Counted from the first letter of the stretch, positions 32,901 to 45,098 are shown. The stretch: DNA of 64,000 bases from Psococerastis gibbosa (GCA_963971405.1 OZ020487.1:22181371-22245370); one strand, 5' to 3'. Numbers and translations are program-made. The notes: generated from the letters alone by a model not told the origin.

Positions 32901-34640
32901 ACTAATTAACGAGCTGGGGTAAATAATTTTTGATTTCTATTTTATCCGGTTCAAGCAAAAATAACTTATGGTATAGACAATATTACAAAATTGACGATAA
33001 CTTTATCAACGCTTTTTACTAGAATTTCCTGCAATAAATACGCAGTGGTGAACACACCACCCCGACAAAGTGGAGACTTGCGTTTGAATCCCACTTCATC
33101 CACATTTCCGTTCTGAAAGTACTTCAGACTAATTTTGAAAATATGTTTACCCTTCATTCAACGGAATACGTCCTTCGTTCTGCTCTGCTACGCTATACAT
33201 CAAGCAAGTACGGTAAATTATGGAATGTTAGGATATTGTATTGTGATAAACTACCGTATATGGTTTGCCTCATTGCAGGTGAGCTGTCTATTAGGAGTTC
33301 ATCCGAGGCAAGTTAGAACGGAATTTAAGGCTACACTTGATATACAGACCAGTAGCATGCACTGTAAAGAACAAGAAGATTTTCAGCATGAAGTTTGCCA
33401 AGAATGTACATACAATGTACGATAACTGAAGCACTTGCACTCCCCCTCAACTTTCCCAATAAATTACTCTCTTCAAGTATTTTCTTAACACTTAAATCCG
33501 AATTGGAATGGCGATATACATTTTGCTTCGTCTGTTTCCATGGCAACTTATATATATGGGAGAATGACTGCTATGAGATCCTTTGTACTTCTTTGGAAAC
33601 CTTAAGCTCTTTTGCTTGAGTTTGACACTTAATTGGCGGAATTTCCCTCAATTTCAGTTATTTGCATAGAAAGATTATTCGTTAAGGTAATTATAGAAGA
33701 CTCTTCTGTATTTTGTTCCAATTTATTTACGTTGAGCACAAATCGGTATTAAGTGTTTCTCAGTACATAAAAATACACTTCTGTTAAATGCTGTATTTGG
33801 AGTACATACAGTACATTAATTTTTTTTACGACATTGGAACGCAGAAAATTTCTGCTTGGTGCTTGTGAATATTGTAAATTGGAATTGACTATTGTACAGA
33901 GTTAGAAATTTAATTCAAATTTTAAGGCAGGCACTGCAATATTTAATGAAATATCGAACATTCTCCCTATCATCAAACATGCATTGAACCTCAAATACGT
34001 TTACCGTCTATGATATTTGATTTTGTCGTTATTGGAGCCTACGCACCGGTATAATATATTAATGTAGGTACCGTATGCACTGGCCTAGCCAGGGGGATGA
34101 ATTCCATATCCTCTTGGAAGATCAGAAGGAGGGACAAAATTAAAGGAGTTTTGAACGAAATGGAAAAATCCCCAATGGGCCCCGAGGATAATTTCTGATA
34201 TGCTTAAAAACCCCACCATTTCACACCTAAGTTCTTCAAATTTTCTTAAGGGACTCATACCCCCTCCGTGCGTCAGTTTACCGTAGTTTGTCATTTGTAA
34301 AGGTACCTGTTTTGGCGAATTTGAAAGTGGAAAGCTGCAATAAAAAAATTACCTTTCTTATGAGAATATAAACTAGGCAAAAAAAGCGTTAAAAAAGGAA
34401 ATTGACTATAGGTATAGATACTTACCTATACTGCACAGTTTAAAAACCCTTCGACCCTCTGTCCGCCGTCCGGGATTAAATTTTGGAAACCCTTGTAACC
34501 CTTTTTTAAAACAGACTTTTAACACTTTTCATTTCCAAAATTTTTACTGCAGGGGAGGCAATCCTGATGTCTCTTTTGACGTAAAATTATTGTATATTTA
34601 CCAAGTTATATGTGACTACATTTGTTTTGAAATGGAACGA
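29985..34640. other. long stretch without a recognised gene
   Basis: 4.6 kb of AT-rich sequence with no clear repeat copy. Frames at 30975-31298 (107 codons) and 31710-32141 (143 codons) have no motif. The minus-strand frame at 31952-32130 has a protein-like composition and is listed under findings as a possible exon. A TTA/ATT-rich patch lies at 31604-31665. Confidence 0.4.
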
Positions 34641-34649
34641 ATTTTGATG

Positions 34650-34925
34650 AGGCACCGAAAGCCTTCATCCAAGTGAAGATAGAAGGACTGAGGGTTCCTG
34701 GCAGTAGAAGAACATCCTGGTTGAAAAACCTACGACAGTGGTTTTACAAGAACAAAACTTCTTTTTTCAGAGCAGCAGTCTCCAAGGTCCAAATTACCAT
34801 GAAGACAGGCGCAGATCCAGAATGAGACCAAGGAGGGGGCTAAGATTAAATACGAAAAAAATTGAAAAATAGGGCTGAAATAGTGGGGTTTTTGCCAATC
34901 TTCGATAGCAGAGGCATTCAAAAAA
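34650..34925 (+). mobile_element. LINE ORF2 C-terminal tail with hAT insert
   Basis: Reads KIEGLRVPGSRRTSWLKNLR, then FRAAVSKVQITM, and after an insert ANLR. This is the C-terminal (I.G.R..GRRRTSWL.NLR.W...LFRAAV) segment of a LINE reverse transcriptase common in insects. The last codons are separated by the hAT-type piece at 34804-34895. Related tails are at 46440-46680 and 47640-47690. Confidence 0.75.
34804..34895 (+). mobile_element. hAT-type MITE fragment
   Basis: AGACAGGCGCAGATCCAGAATG, GGCTAAGATTAAATACG and AGGGCTGAAATAGTGGGGTT parallel the left two-thirds of the element at 20455-20597. No right terminus or clean duplication was seen, so it is truncated. Confidence 0.65.
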
Positions 34926-35019
34926 TTAAATAATTAAATAAATAATTAAATAAATCAGAATCTGTTCAAAATTAATTATTTACGGACCACCATCTTCATA
35001 TTATATACATTTATATCAG

Positions 35020-35213
35020 GACATGTAGAGTAGTGGTACAGATTCCGACTTTCACTCGAAAGGTTGTTGTTTTGAGTCCCACACTTGCTAAATTTCCTGT
35101 CAGGCTTCGGAGGGCATGCAAAGGGTCTTCCTAGTTGAGTGTAAGAGAGGGCTTTATAGCCCTAACCCCGCTAGGTTGGCTTAGTAATGGCACAAAAGGT
35201 CAATATTTATATT
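35020..35213 (+). mobile_element. tRNA-derived SINE, full copy
   Basis: Same family as 28309: GGACATGTAGAGTAGTGGTA, a B-box region GTTTTGAGTCCCACA, CAGGCTTCGGAGGGCATGCA, then CTTCCTAGTTGAGTGTAAGA and GCTAGGTTGGCTTAGTAATG. It lacks about 14 bp of the body relative to that copy. Confidence 0.85.
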
Positions 35214-35234
35214 ATAGTATTATGGCATATATAA

Positions 35235-36720
35235 TGAATCTTACTTTGACTTACTTGACTTATGATGGCGCGTTCAGCCCTGGGGGACTTCTGGCCTCAC
35301 ACACAATTCGCCTCCATCTCGCCCGATCCTCTGCGACGATCTGCCAATCCAGGAGCCCTAAGTTTACTGCATTTTATTTTCAAATACTCGAAGCGCTTGA
35401 GACTCTTTTAATGTTCCATGGTTCTGCTCCATATAATAACACTAGTCGGATCAGGGTCTTATATAGGCGGGCTTTGGTGGTCCACGAGAGAAGTCTGGAG
35501 GAGAAGAGTGCTCTAGTCTGAAAGTATGCGACACTGGCCGCCCCAATGCGGCTCTTGACATCTTCACTTACTTTATTGCTTTCCAATTTATACGTAGTAT
35601 AAGGAAAGCTCTGTGATGGTCGAAATTTTCGATTCCGAGATTTCAACGGATTTACACGTTTTGAGGTCCTAGGAACCCAAAAAAGTGTTTTTTACGAAAT
35701 GTCTGTCTGTCGCTCTGTCTGTCTGTCTGTACGCCTGTCTGTCTGTCTGTATATCTGTCTGTCTGTATGTATGTCTGTATGTCTGTCTGTCTGTATGTCT
35801 GTCTGTGCGTCGATTTCCGGGCAAACTAGTCGGTCGATTTTGATGAAATTTGGGAAGTACGTTCACAAAAATCTTACCTCGAGACTAACTTAATTTGGGG
35901 GGTTTTTTTATTCTCAAAAAAACTCCAAAAAAACGTCTAAAAAAATCATTTCTCAATAACGGCCCAACTATTTCTTTTAAATTCACATATATTGTAGTCG
36001 CTATTAATGTTAACAAAATGCGGAGGGTCGCTTGCCCCTTGATAGTTTGCTTCTGGGAGTAAAAAAATAAAAATAACTAAATTTTAATGAAAAATGACTA
36101 AAAAATAATTTTTCTGCGAAACCTTTCTATCGATGATTATTACCTTCAGGCATGTTTTAGGTGTTAAATTGAGTAACGAAACCGGACAGGTTGCTTTCCC
36201 AAAAAACTATTTGGTTTTCTGTAAAAAAAATGTTTTTGAAAAAATCAAAATTCACGCTCAAATGCATTGCGTGCCCTGCCATTGTTGCTGTGTGGTAATG
36301 TAATGTAATGTCTGACCTATCTAGAATTTACTTCACCTCCAGTAGTGACGTCAGGTGGACAACCCCCCCCCCCCCCACCCGAAATGTCCAAAATTTAACT
36401 ATAGGAATATTATTTAGTATGAAAGTACTCATTTCCTCTAGCTACTACTTGATAAATTGGAAAGCATGTTCGAGTAAACTCGGACCGGTTCTTGTCACTG
36501 GTAATTATTGAACCGAGGTAGCGGAAATTGTTAACCGTTTCAAAACGGCTTGAAGTGGCATCATGTCTGCGTGCAAGCTGTAGATGCTTGGTCTTCTCAG
36601 CATTTATTTTGAGCCCGACAGGTTGAGCAGCCTGAATCTGAATGAATCTTATTCTTACATAATGAGCCTCTCGCACAAACTCTCTCCAGACATCTTCGGC
36701 TTGGTTCTCCCCTGCCAAGC
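35235..36720 (-). mobile_element. LINE reverse transcriptase, C-terminal half, split by family A
   Basis: From the right on the minus strand: GLKINAEKTKHLQLARR, then FETVNNFRYLGSIITSD (36493-36720). After the family A insertion come EDVKSRIGAASVAYFQTRAL, TTKARLYKTLIRLVLLYGAE (35380-35577) and, after a gap, IVAEDRARWRRIVCEA (~35290). These are the post-palm, thumb and C-terminal motifs of a craniofuga-type LINE RT. There is a deletion between the LLYGAE and WRRIV segments. Non-functional. Confidence 0.85.
35578..36492 (+). mobile_element. family A repeat, full copy inserted in LINE
   Basis: 915 bp with the standard ends. The CTGT microsatellite at 35700-35810 is long and varied (TGTA variants). 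It splits one LINE codon run, so the empty site can be read: only T-rich bases around the junction are ambiguous, and any target duplication is at most about two bases (TT). A C run occurs near 36362-36377. Confidence 0.9.
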
Positions 36721-36729
36721 CGCCTCTTA

Positions 36730-37600
36730 AATCTTTCGTAGTTCGTTTTCTACTTCGCCCCTCCTTTGGTTAAGTCGCCTGCTTTGCCAATATAATGTAA
36801 CGTCTATGTGTAGGAATTTTACAAAAATAATCACTAGCAACAATCTGTTTCCGTTATAGCAACCTAGACTAATGTAAAAGTAGGCTACTTGTCAAAATTA
36901 TAAATATACGATATAGGTATTCATTTCTTTTATAAGAGAGACCATTAAGAAATAAGAATAGAAAACTGTCTGAAAACAAGTATTAAGGTACCGGCAAATG
37001 ACTAATGACTCTCTCATTACCTGAAGGTATAACTCGTGTTTGGAAACACACCATCATGTCAGAAAACTTTTCCTAATAATTTAATTTCAAAAAAGTCGTT
37101 TTATCCGAGGTCAAAACTTTAGTATAATTTTATAGTGGTGGCTGTCTAATGGCCTGTGGGAACTTTCTTTTCCCTTTATCTCTATTCTTCATTATTGGGG
37201 AAACGAATGGCAATAAAGTTATTTTTCATTTCAAAGGTAAGAAATACACTGGCCGATTTAACTGTGGCGATAATGTCAGTTTTTACTTATATACGCGAGC
37301 ACCGTAATTTACAAAATTATTTCTTGGCATAATAAGTTTTATTTTCATCATCTTGTTGTCTTGAACTATTACAGTGCTGTGAAAAGAATTTTTTGTGTGT
37401 GAAATATTTAAGAATGACACGTGTATACAGATTTCAAAAAAATTGTTTAAATTCAATAAAGCTGTTAAACCATGTCATAAAGCATATGTCCCATTGCCGT
37501 GCCAGCCAGCCAAACTAAACATGATAAATGTGACGAATCTTTGTAAACTTACTTATCTTGCGTATACTTATTATTATTATTAAACGCCGTAAATTTTAAG
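36730..37600. other. no gene seen
   Basis: AT-rich non-coding sequence. Confidence 0.4.
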
Positions 37601-37603
37601 ACC

Positions 37604-37825
37604 TTAGACCAACTTATAGTCCATTGGTCCCTTGTCCATTGCCAACGACCGACGATTTTGGACATTATTTATATTGTTTCCGTAAGAATTGGCAAGCTGA
37701 TACGTCCTCGATGTCAGCCTACACATTGCTACGAGCGATAATAGACAAGCTGAGACAAGCTTACCATTGGCGCAATGTAACAGGTGGAAGCATGACGTAA
37801 CCAAGCACAGATACGAGTCTAATAG
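37604..37825 (+). mobile_element. family E repeat copy
   Basis: CCATTGGTCCCTTGTCCATT, GCCAACGACC, TATATTGTTTCCGTA, CGATGTCAGCC, GACAAGCTGAGACAAGCTTA and CAGGTGGAAGCATGACGTAA match the copies at 38480, 42872, 43610 and (inverted) 63128. Its minus strand has a 66-codon frame with LTSRTY and NSYGNN, also seen in other copies. Confidence 0.85.
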
Positions 37826-38479
37826 TAATGTTGTAAATAAATAATATTATAATGTAATATTTGTGGTCCAATGTGTTAATATTTATTATAATTATTATTA
37901 TAATATGTTACTATACGTTAATATAAAATCGAAAATATTTATTACAGCAATATAGGCTCACTTAATTGCCATATAACCGTTGGTTGCAGTCCTTTTTGAA
38001 TTAAATCTAAGCTTTAGTGCTTCCATAAGGCACTCAAAGTCGATTCTAATCTTGCAGTTGGTTTTTATACGGTGTCATTCTTTAGAATCTTATGAAACCT
38101 CACAAGCCATTTCAGACTCCATTAAGAGGGAGGAAAGGCATTGTCTGCTTGAAATTATTGTCATAAATTTCGCATATGGGCTGGCCTGTTGGCCATATTG
38201 TGTAGCTGCAGGTGCAAATGAGATAAGCTCGATATTATGCACATACCAAGTGTTACAGCATATATTTATTTTTCACATGCTCTTGCTTGCTTTTCCAACT
38301 AACCTACTTTAAGCAGGATGTTGTGCATTGTAACAAGATGAAATTCTATAAACTGTTGGCCCAGTCTATAGGTACTGTACACGTTTCGTATCGTTTATTA
38401 GTTTAATTTAGTTTTGACATTGTGGGGTAATCCAGTTTATTGACTCTTTAGACTTTATAGCTTTAAAAACTCATGTCGT

Positions 38480-38715
38480 GAAGGGCTTTTTATGGACCTA
38501 TTTGGTTCCTTGTCCAATACCAATGACCCCATGGATTTTTCGGATATTATTTATGTATGTTGCTGCCGTATTACTTTTTGCCAATACAACACTGGTTCTC
38601 GATGTTATCCTTCAACGCTACCAGCAATAATGCTAACATGCTAAGACAAGCTTACTATTGACATAGTTTAACAGGCGTAACTACGACTTCGCCTAGTACG
38701 TATACGACGAGTTTA
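38480..38715 (+). mobile_element. family E repeat copy
   Basis: GAAGGGCTTTTTATGGACCT, TTCCTTGTCCAATACCAATG, ACCCCATGGATTTTTCGGAC and CTAAGACAAGCTTACTATTG follow the family order with more substitutions than the neighbouring copies. Confidence 0.75.
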
Positions 38716-38719
38716 GAAC

Positions 38720-39655
38720 ATATCGGGTCGGAAGATTGTTTTATCATTAGCTATTAGCTATCGTCTCGTTACTATTTATGTTATTTATTCATATGGACCA
38801 TATAGACAGACTATTTATTACAAAATTTGATACAATTTTAGCACAGTATAATCCTGTTATAAGTATACCAGTCAAATTATGTTAAGAGAACACTACTGTA
38901 TATTGTATTGTATTTTGTACCGAAGTATAATAATTATAAGCATTTTATATCTACTGGGCGAGACTTAAGACTATAAAGTCTTTTAATGTCTAAACCACGT
39001 CCTAAAAAAGAATACAATTTCCAAAATACATAGTCAACCAAACAAAATACGCTTAATTTATAAAATCCTATTCTAAATGTGTTTATAAAAATACATAAAA
39101 AAGAAGAAAGAAGACATGAATCGTATTCTAAAACTGTTCTGTTCCTAGCAATTGTTTTAGTAACTGGCTTTTGAATACAGTATACAGTACAGTAAATTAA
39201 ATTATACAATATAAATGCATTAAACGTGAGTACATTGGTGGCAGTCACAAGGTCTAGTATTACCATAATACAATATAATATGACAAACGTAGCAACAAAC
39301 CACAACTTGATGGAGAACTCTGCTAATTGATTGCTAATTAATTAAACATTTTGCCATAGCTCATTCAGCAATACAAATCCATTGGAGCCTCAGTCTGCCT
39401 ATATCCGCGTCCAACATGCATTGCTTTTCCATCTGTAATCCCTAAATAATCTAATTTTGCTGCATTCGAGAATCTGCCAAATTGCCATGCATTCATAACC
39501 CGATGTTGCTTCAAATGAAGCTTTGACGGCGTAATCTACGCAATAGAGGTTTGGTGCAGATGTAGGATGATATTATCAGAGCAAGGATGTAGCGTACAAA
39601 TTGTTTCAGATTTGTATGAGCTTTCGGGATTGTTAACTGCGAATTGGGGTATCTG
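38720..39655. other. no gene seen
   Basis: AT-rich. The 123-codon minus-strand frame at 38934-39305 is hydrophobic by composition with no motif; not called. Confidence 0.4.
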
Positions 39656-39659
39656 CTGC

Positions 39660-39760
39660 ATGTTCTGTTCATGCTTTGGAGGAAATGTAAAGCAGGCGGT
39701 CCTGCTAGTTGAATGTTTAACTACGCTAGGTTGGTTTAGCAATAAAACAAAAATATATTT
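39660..39760 (+). mobile_element. tRNA-derived SINE, 3' part
   Basis: TTCATGCTTTGGAGGAAATG, TAAAGCAGGCGGTCCTG, CTAGTTGAATG and CTACGCTAGGTTGGTTTAGC match the body and tail of the SINE family. The middle is deleted relative to 28309 and the head is missing. Confidence 0.7.
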
Positions 39761-40445
39761 ATGAATTATTGCAAAAATTGGGAAAGTGTAATTACAAAAT
39801 TCAGATTCAAATCATGTACTTCAACATATTATTATACAGGTATATAGTTCTCAAATCTTTCTTCAATCGAATAAAAAATAAAAATTGCCCGATTTTTGAG
39901 TGCCGTTTGTCCACCGTCCATTTCCTATTTACTTAAAACGTCAGAATAACTATAATCCTCAAGAGTGGTTATTTGCGTTGGCTAAAATTTTAAATAAAAC
40001 TTCACAGTGACTTAAAAAAATCGTATCTAGGGGAAGAACAATATTTCAGGCCATTTTGGGTGTAAATAAAGTATAGTAATTTGGGAAACAATTGGGATTT
40101 TGATAGTAGTATTTCAACAAAATTTTCAATTTGATTTCCCCATTTCCCATTAAGTGGGTCCGCCACAATGTGTGTCATGGCGCGCTAAGTACGTGGTAAG
40201 TCGCCCCCACCCCCCCTCCATCCCCTCCGCCGGGCATGGACAGAAGTAATGGGCTATTCGAGTGGGCAGGGAACCGTAAAATTACTTGTCGCCTCCACTT
40301 CCAAACTCTGACCTACTCAAACAAACTGCTTAAGATTCACTTGCTTTTATTTAACTTAGAGTTCTATTTGGGAGAGATGGGACATTCGCTACAGTCAAAT
40401 TCCACGTCTGCCACGTCTTTTTCGACCAATCAGAGCACGCCTTCG

Positions 40446-40544
40446 TATTCTTATTCTTATTCTTATTCTTATTCTTATTCTTATTCTTATTCTTATTCTT
40501 ATTCTTATTCTTATTCTTATTCTTATTCTTATTCTTATTCTTAT
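40446..40544. repeat. TTCTTA hexanucleotide array
   Basis: About 16 perfect TTCTTA units. It makes artificial Ser-Tyr (plus) and Arg-Ile (minus) repeat frames, which are not genes. It is joined directly to the family G copy. Confidence 0.97.
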
Positions 40545-40625
40545 AATGCAGTGGTTACCCGTAGCCTTCTGCATCATCCTTATGCCATTGGCTCTTCATT
40601 GAGTTCCTTTGTCTTCGGGTGCACA
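40544..40625 (+). repeat. family G repeat copy 2
   Basis: ATAATGCAGTGGTTACCCGT, AGCCTTCTGCATCATCC and GGCTCTTCATTGAGTTCCTT parallel 15628-15705. Confidence 0.55.
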
Positions 40626-40629
40626 GATA

Positions 40630-42180
40630 AGTTTGTGATTTTCACATTTCCCGGCCCAACCTCGGTCCCCTAACAGTTGCCATTACGCGCTTCCGGCTCA
40701 AGGTCGACTGGGCTAGGCCGCGCCGGTCCACCTTCCCTGGAAAAGAAAAAAATAAATTCTCTAAACGCAGCTACCATGCAACGCAGGGAATTGATGGCTA
40801 CGATGTGTTACAATATAAATTTGTCAGATACATCAACAATTACATATTCAAATTCGGTGCCCGCGGAACTCGCTTTATTAAAGAACTCAACAGAACAGAA
40901 AAGACAAGAACTCGCTTTATTAAATAAACAGCGGTAAGGATATACTTTGCCCCTTTTGCATCCCTAAGCAAATGAACTTGTTGCCAAACTGGAGCAATGC
41001 GGGAATAGAACAAAACAAGTTCTAAGAATAAAATGTCACAAAACGTGAAAGGTAAGCTATTATTATTTTGTGTTCCCTGAAAGGAGAAATAGGTAAAAAG
41101 TAGATGGAAGTCCTCTTTCATGTTCCATTTAATTAGTCTTTCACAGCCCGTCACTCCCCTCGCCTTCCCTCCAGGCAGCCTTTTTCGAATTACACTAGCA
41201 AATTGAATGAAGTTTGTTTTAGGTGCTGTGTGCTCTCAAGCGAACGTGCATGCCACGCATTATTTAGATGATCAGTAAATAAGGGAAGTTGTATTGTTAG
41301 GCTCCTGTTGCACACGAGCTAAACACAATTGAATTTATCAGTGGGAGAGTTGTTTTGTAAGCTAAGAACAAACTGGAGTACCCCCATTACGCATTTTTTT
41401 GTACAATGTCGATTTTCACAGAAAAATGTCCATTAAATTAGCAGAAATGCTCCCCTACATTCGATATATGACATGTGGCCTTCACTAGCACCAATTAACC
41501 GCAGTTCTTGAACTCCTTCCTCGGGAGTACTACACCAATCATTTTTAGCGCAAATCAAATTTAATAATTGAGGCCAATCTGTGTTAGAAAGAAGTACGGT
41601 ACACGTACGTGTCATGCATGAAAATGTTTCTGTTTCTGTTTCTGTTAGCCCTGATATTTTTAACGACTCTATGATTGATATTTGATTTTTACACTTATAA
41701 TCCTATTCTCCTCCAATTTTTGTCCAAGCTTTAATTGTTTCTCACTTTTCACTTAAAAAAAAAAAAATAACAAAAATAGTGGGAATGGTAAATTGGGAAC
41801 ACCAGCTTTATTGGGACAAAAAATTCTACACTTCACAATGCTACTGTGATAATATACCTATTTCAATACTAAAACAATACTGGGTACAAAATTCCGTATT
41901 CAATCTGAAGTACAGGGGGTTAGTCCATACAGTCTCCAGTATGCTGTATTAAATACATTTACAAATTTTATTATAATTTATACATTAAAAAGCATGCATA
42001 CGTATTGAAATGTACTGTATTATATAAATTATTACAGTTTCATGTTCTCAGAAGTCATATAGACATAAAAAAAGACTTTATAAAATATTCTTATGCTCTT
42101 ATATTGTACATTATAAGATGCTTAAAAATATATACAGTAATAATAATAAAATAATATTCTTAGGGGAAAGATTTCAAAAC
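40630..42180. other. no gene seen
   Basis: Non-coding. A short TTTCTG run lies near 41626-41645. Confidence 0.4.
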
Positions 42181-42184
42181 ATTT

Positions 42185-42435
42185 TGTTGAAAAGGAATGG
42201 CCGTGTATTTTTAACCAAATTAATTAATTTCTCGTCCACAGCCGCAAAGTTATGAAAGTGGTGAGGTGAAAAATTCAAGTTCAAGCTTTCACAAAAAATA
42301 GTCAATTTTCCCGACTGATCAACAACTGCCTATTCTATAAAATTAGATTAATGCACTTAATTAATTAATTAATTAATTTAATCAAAAACCCACATTTTCT
42401 TTACAAAGTATTTTGAAATCTCTCTTTTAACTTAT
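42185..42435. mobile_element. family F foldback repeat copy 2
   Basis: AATTAATTAATTTCTCG, ACAGCCGCAAAG.TATGAAA, CAAGCTTTCACAAAAAATAG, TTCTATAAAATTAGATTAAT and TTTACAAAGTATTTTGAAAT align with 56240-56560 and more weakly with 24765-25110. It contains a TTAA/ATTAA run at 42356-42380. Confidence 0.6.
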
Positions 42436-42871
42436 TGAGATAAAACCACCAATAAAGTAGTGATAAGGTGTGCACCACAAAAAAGAAAGGAAAAACGGTA
42501 ACAAAAAGACTCAGCAGACCCCGCCTGAGAAATTTACAACTTCCTTGTAGTTGTTTTTATATCTTTGACCTCCGGTTTCTCTTGGGGCCTAACTCTATTT
42601 ACGTGAAAAGTAGCTAATACAGCCCAGAATCTCGCCAATTCAAAATTACTTTGTAACATCTCGATAAGTTTTAGCAATAACTACGTCATAATAATTTCTA
42701 TTTAAGTGGTCCTTTAAAGTTCCATAGGCTTACCACACAGTACACCCTCTTCGTATTTTCATCAAGAAAAGGCTTGGAGACAGTTGCCAGACAATGTACA
42801 ATATAGTATTACAGAATTAACCCTGGGCAAGCTTACTCTACTGTTAATATAAGGAAGGGAATTGTCATCTT

Positions 42872-43095
42872 GGTATGGTTTCTCTTTAAAGGACTTCTTT
42901 GTCCAATTCCAACGACCCCATGGATTCCGGACATTATTTGTATTGTTTCTGTACATTTTTGGCCATTGGCAAACTGGTCATACGTTCTCGATGTCAAATT
43001 ACACCGGCAACAAGGGATAATGGACAAGCTTACCATTAACGCAATGAAACAGGTGAAAGCATGACTTAACCAAGTACAGATACGAGGCAATGCCG
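42872..43095 (+). mobile_element. family E repeat copy
   Basis: GGACTTCTTTGTCCAATTCC, AACGACCCCATGGATTCCGG, TTTGTATTGTTTCTGTA, TTTGGCCATTGGCAAACTGG, TCTCGATGTC and AACAGGTGAAAGCATGACTT. One of the best preserved copies. It sits 500 bp from the next copy in the same orientation. Confidence 0.88.
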
Positions 43096-43609
43096 CATAC
43101 AGTATTACAGAATTAAGCCTAGCCCAGCTTGCTCTACTCCTAATATAAGTAAGGGAATTGTCATCGTGGTAACGTGCCTTTCCAATTTATCGGGGAACTT
43201 GGTGGTGAGCGTTCCAGAAACTCTCTTTCTGCCCAAGTTATGATACTGTTGTGGAATCACAAGTTCCCCCCTCCCTCCTGCCCCCTCATCTCTCTTGCCT
43301 CCATTTTTATTCGTCTGCAAAAGTTGGCAGCGATCTTTGGTGCAGCGGACTGCGAACTGTGAACTGATTTTACTCTCTGAACCATTCAACCTTGTAGTCA
43401 ATCGAACAACCTCTAAAATGCACCACTGCGTAAAGTACATACTGTGTTTGACTTTGATTTTGTAAGGGTACTGCAAATATTTCAATTTTCAATTCTCTCC
43501 TAAATATATTGTAAACAGAGTGGCCTACTTTTGCAAGAGGCAGACTTAATGATTGTTATTCGACGTCTAGGAGAAACTTCGCTCGAGTGTGAGGTTATTT
43601 TTTTGAGGA

Positions 43610-43860
43610 CTTTTTATGGCCCCAGGCCTACTTTTAGTGGTCCATAGGTCCCTTGTCCAATGCCAACGACCCCATGGATTTCGGACGTTATTTGTATTGT
43701 TTCCGTATGAATTTTTGGCCACTCGCAAACTGGTATACGTTCTCGATGTCAACCTGCACCGGCTACAAGGGAAAATGGACAAGCTGAGACAAGCTTACCA
43801 TTAACGCAATGAAACAGGCGGGGGCATGACTTGACTAAGTACAGGTACACGAGCCTCGCC
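43610..43860 (+). mobile_element. family E repeat copy
   Basis: Longest copy: begins GGACTTTTTATGGCCCCAGG and runs to TAAGTACAGGTACACGAGCC. The minus strand is open for 71 codons with LTSRTYTSL and NSYGNNTNNVRNPWGRW, the best form of the shared frame. Confidence 0.88.
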
Positions 43861-43864
43861 CTAG

Positions 43865-44886
43865 TGTGACTGGGTGTGGTGCAATTTTAGCAGATGAGCC
43901 AGTGTTGGATGAAATTTTTATATTTAATTATAACCTATGCCGCATCAGTTCAAGCCGATGTTTCTCTTTTATTAAAAAAATCCATAAATAATTAATTACA
44001 GTTTAAAATTTCGAAGTGGTTGTTATTGAAACGGCCAGCAAACACTCTAATGAAATTAGAATTAAAATGGTTTCTATTCTGAATACATAAATAAATTTTC
44101 TATAATTAGTTCTTTTATCTCAGTCATCTGTCTTCGTTCGTCTTCCTTCATTTTCCGCTCCCCCCCCCTCCTCCTCCTCTCCACATTTTAGTCTCGGTGT
44201 TTTTCTTTTCTTGTCAGACAAAGTACAATTTTTTATTCAAATGAATTTCCTAAGCGACATTGAGTTTTTGTTTTCTCCACCTGCCACTTTTGATTTTTCT
44301 GGAGCTTTTCTTTTTGTCATAGCTGCTTAATTGCTATCTCAGAATTTTTATGAATTCATTGTCAAAAACCTCAAAAATTCAGTAAGACTTATTACGCTAT
44401 ATGAATGGGGTGACATTGCCAATCTCATTACGCGCTGGTGCTTTACCCGGCGAGGAAATTTAAATGGGACCAGATGAGTCCCAAAACTGGGGGTTTTGGA
44501 CTGGAAACAACTCATCCTCACTTAGCTTCATCGTCAAGTTTCTTTAGTTATGCAAACGGCATTTAGAACCTTACACTATATTTGGGATTTTTTAACTATA
44601 AAAACACAAACATTTCAAAACCAGTCGAGTTTTCGCTTTTCTGAATAGAGTACGTCCCGTAGGAAATTGGCTTTTTTTAGGCGCGGGACTCTTTCGAGTA
44701 TTTGTACCGGTCGGTGTGTGTGTGTGCGGAAGTGATGGCTTACTAGGTTACTATTGGTAGTTGTGGTTTAGAATGGTTTTCTTTTGTCTACAGGTGTGGC
44801 AAGACTCCGGTCTTGATTAAAAAGCTTAACGTTGACGTGACTGGCCCATGCTTGTCCCCTATATTTGGCAGGGTGTGTGGTTTCGG
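43865..44886. other. no gene seen
   Basis: AT-rich with a CTCC-rich patch near 44160-44180. No recognised content. Confidence 0.4.
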
Positions 44887-44889
44887 TAA

Positions 44890-45040
44890 GGTGGGTATTC
44901 CACATACGTCAATCGTCAATGTAAAATTGAAAAATGACGTAAATTGACGTGGTAGCAGAATTTTTAGTATGTCTTTAATGTCTGCTAAAACGTCATTTTT
45001 CAATTTTTCGTTGACGATTGACGTATGTGGAATACCAGCC
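44890..45040. mobile_element. short Harbinger-like foldback MITE
   Basis: A 151-bp element. GGTGGGTATTCCACATACGT at the left is inverted at the right as ACGTATGTGGAATACCAGCC. TAA flanks both sides exactly (44887-44889, 45041-45043). The core ACGTGGTAGCAGA is also present in the long-arm elements. Confidence 0.85.
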
Positions 45041-45098
45041 TAACGAAAGTCTGCCCGCTGCGTATATAGGGCAATCGGAGATTATTAATTATTAATTA

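Noticed and set aside
38934..39305. 123-codon hydrophobic minus-strand ORF resembling a membrane protein
   Set aside because: Hydrophobicity follows from T-rich codons; no start context, motif or second copy.
40236..40673. 145-codon frame with a Ser-Tyr repeat and its minus-strand Arg-Ile counterpart
   Set aside because: Driven entirely by the TTCTTA array; no flanking protein motif.
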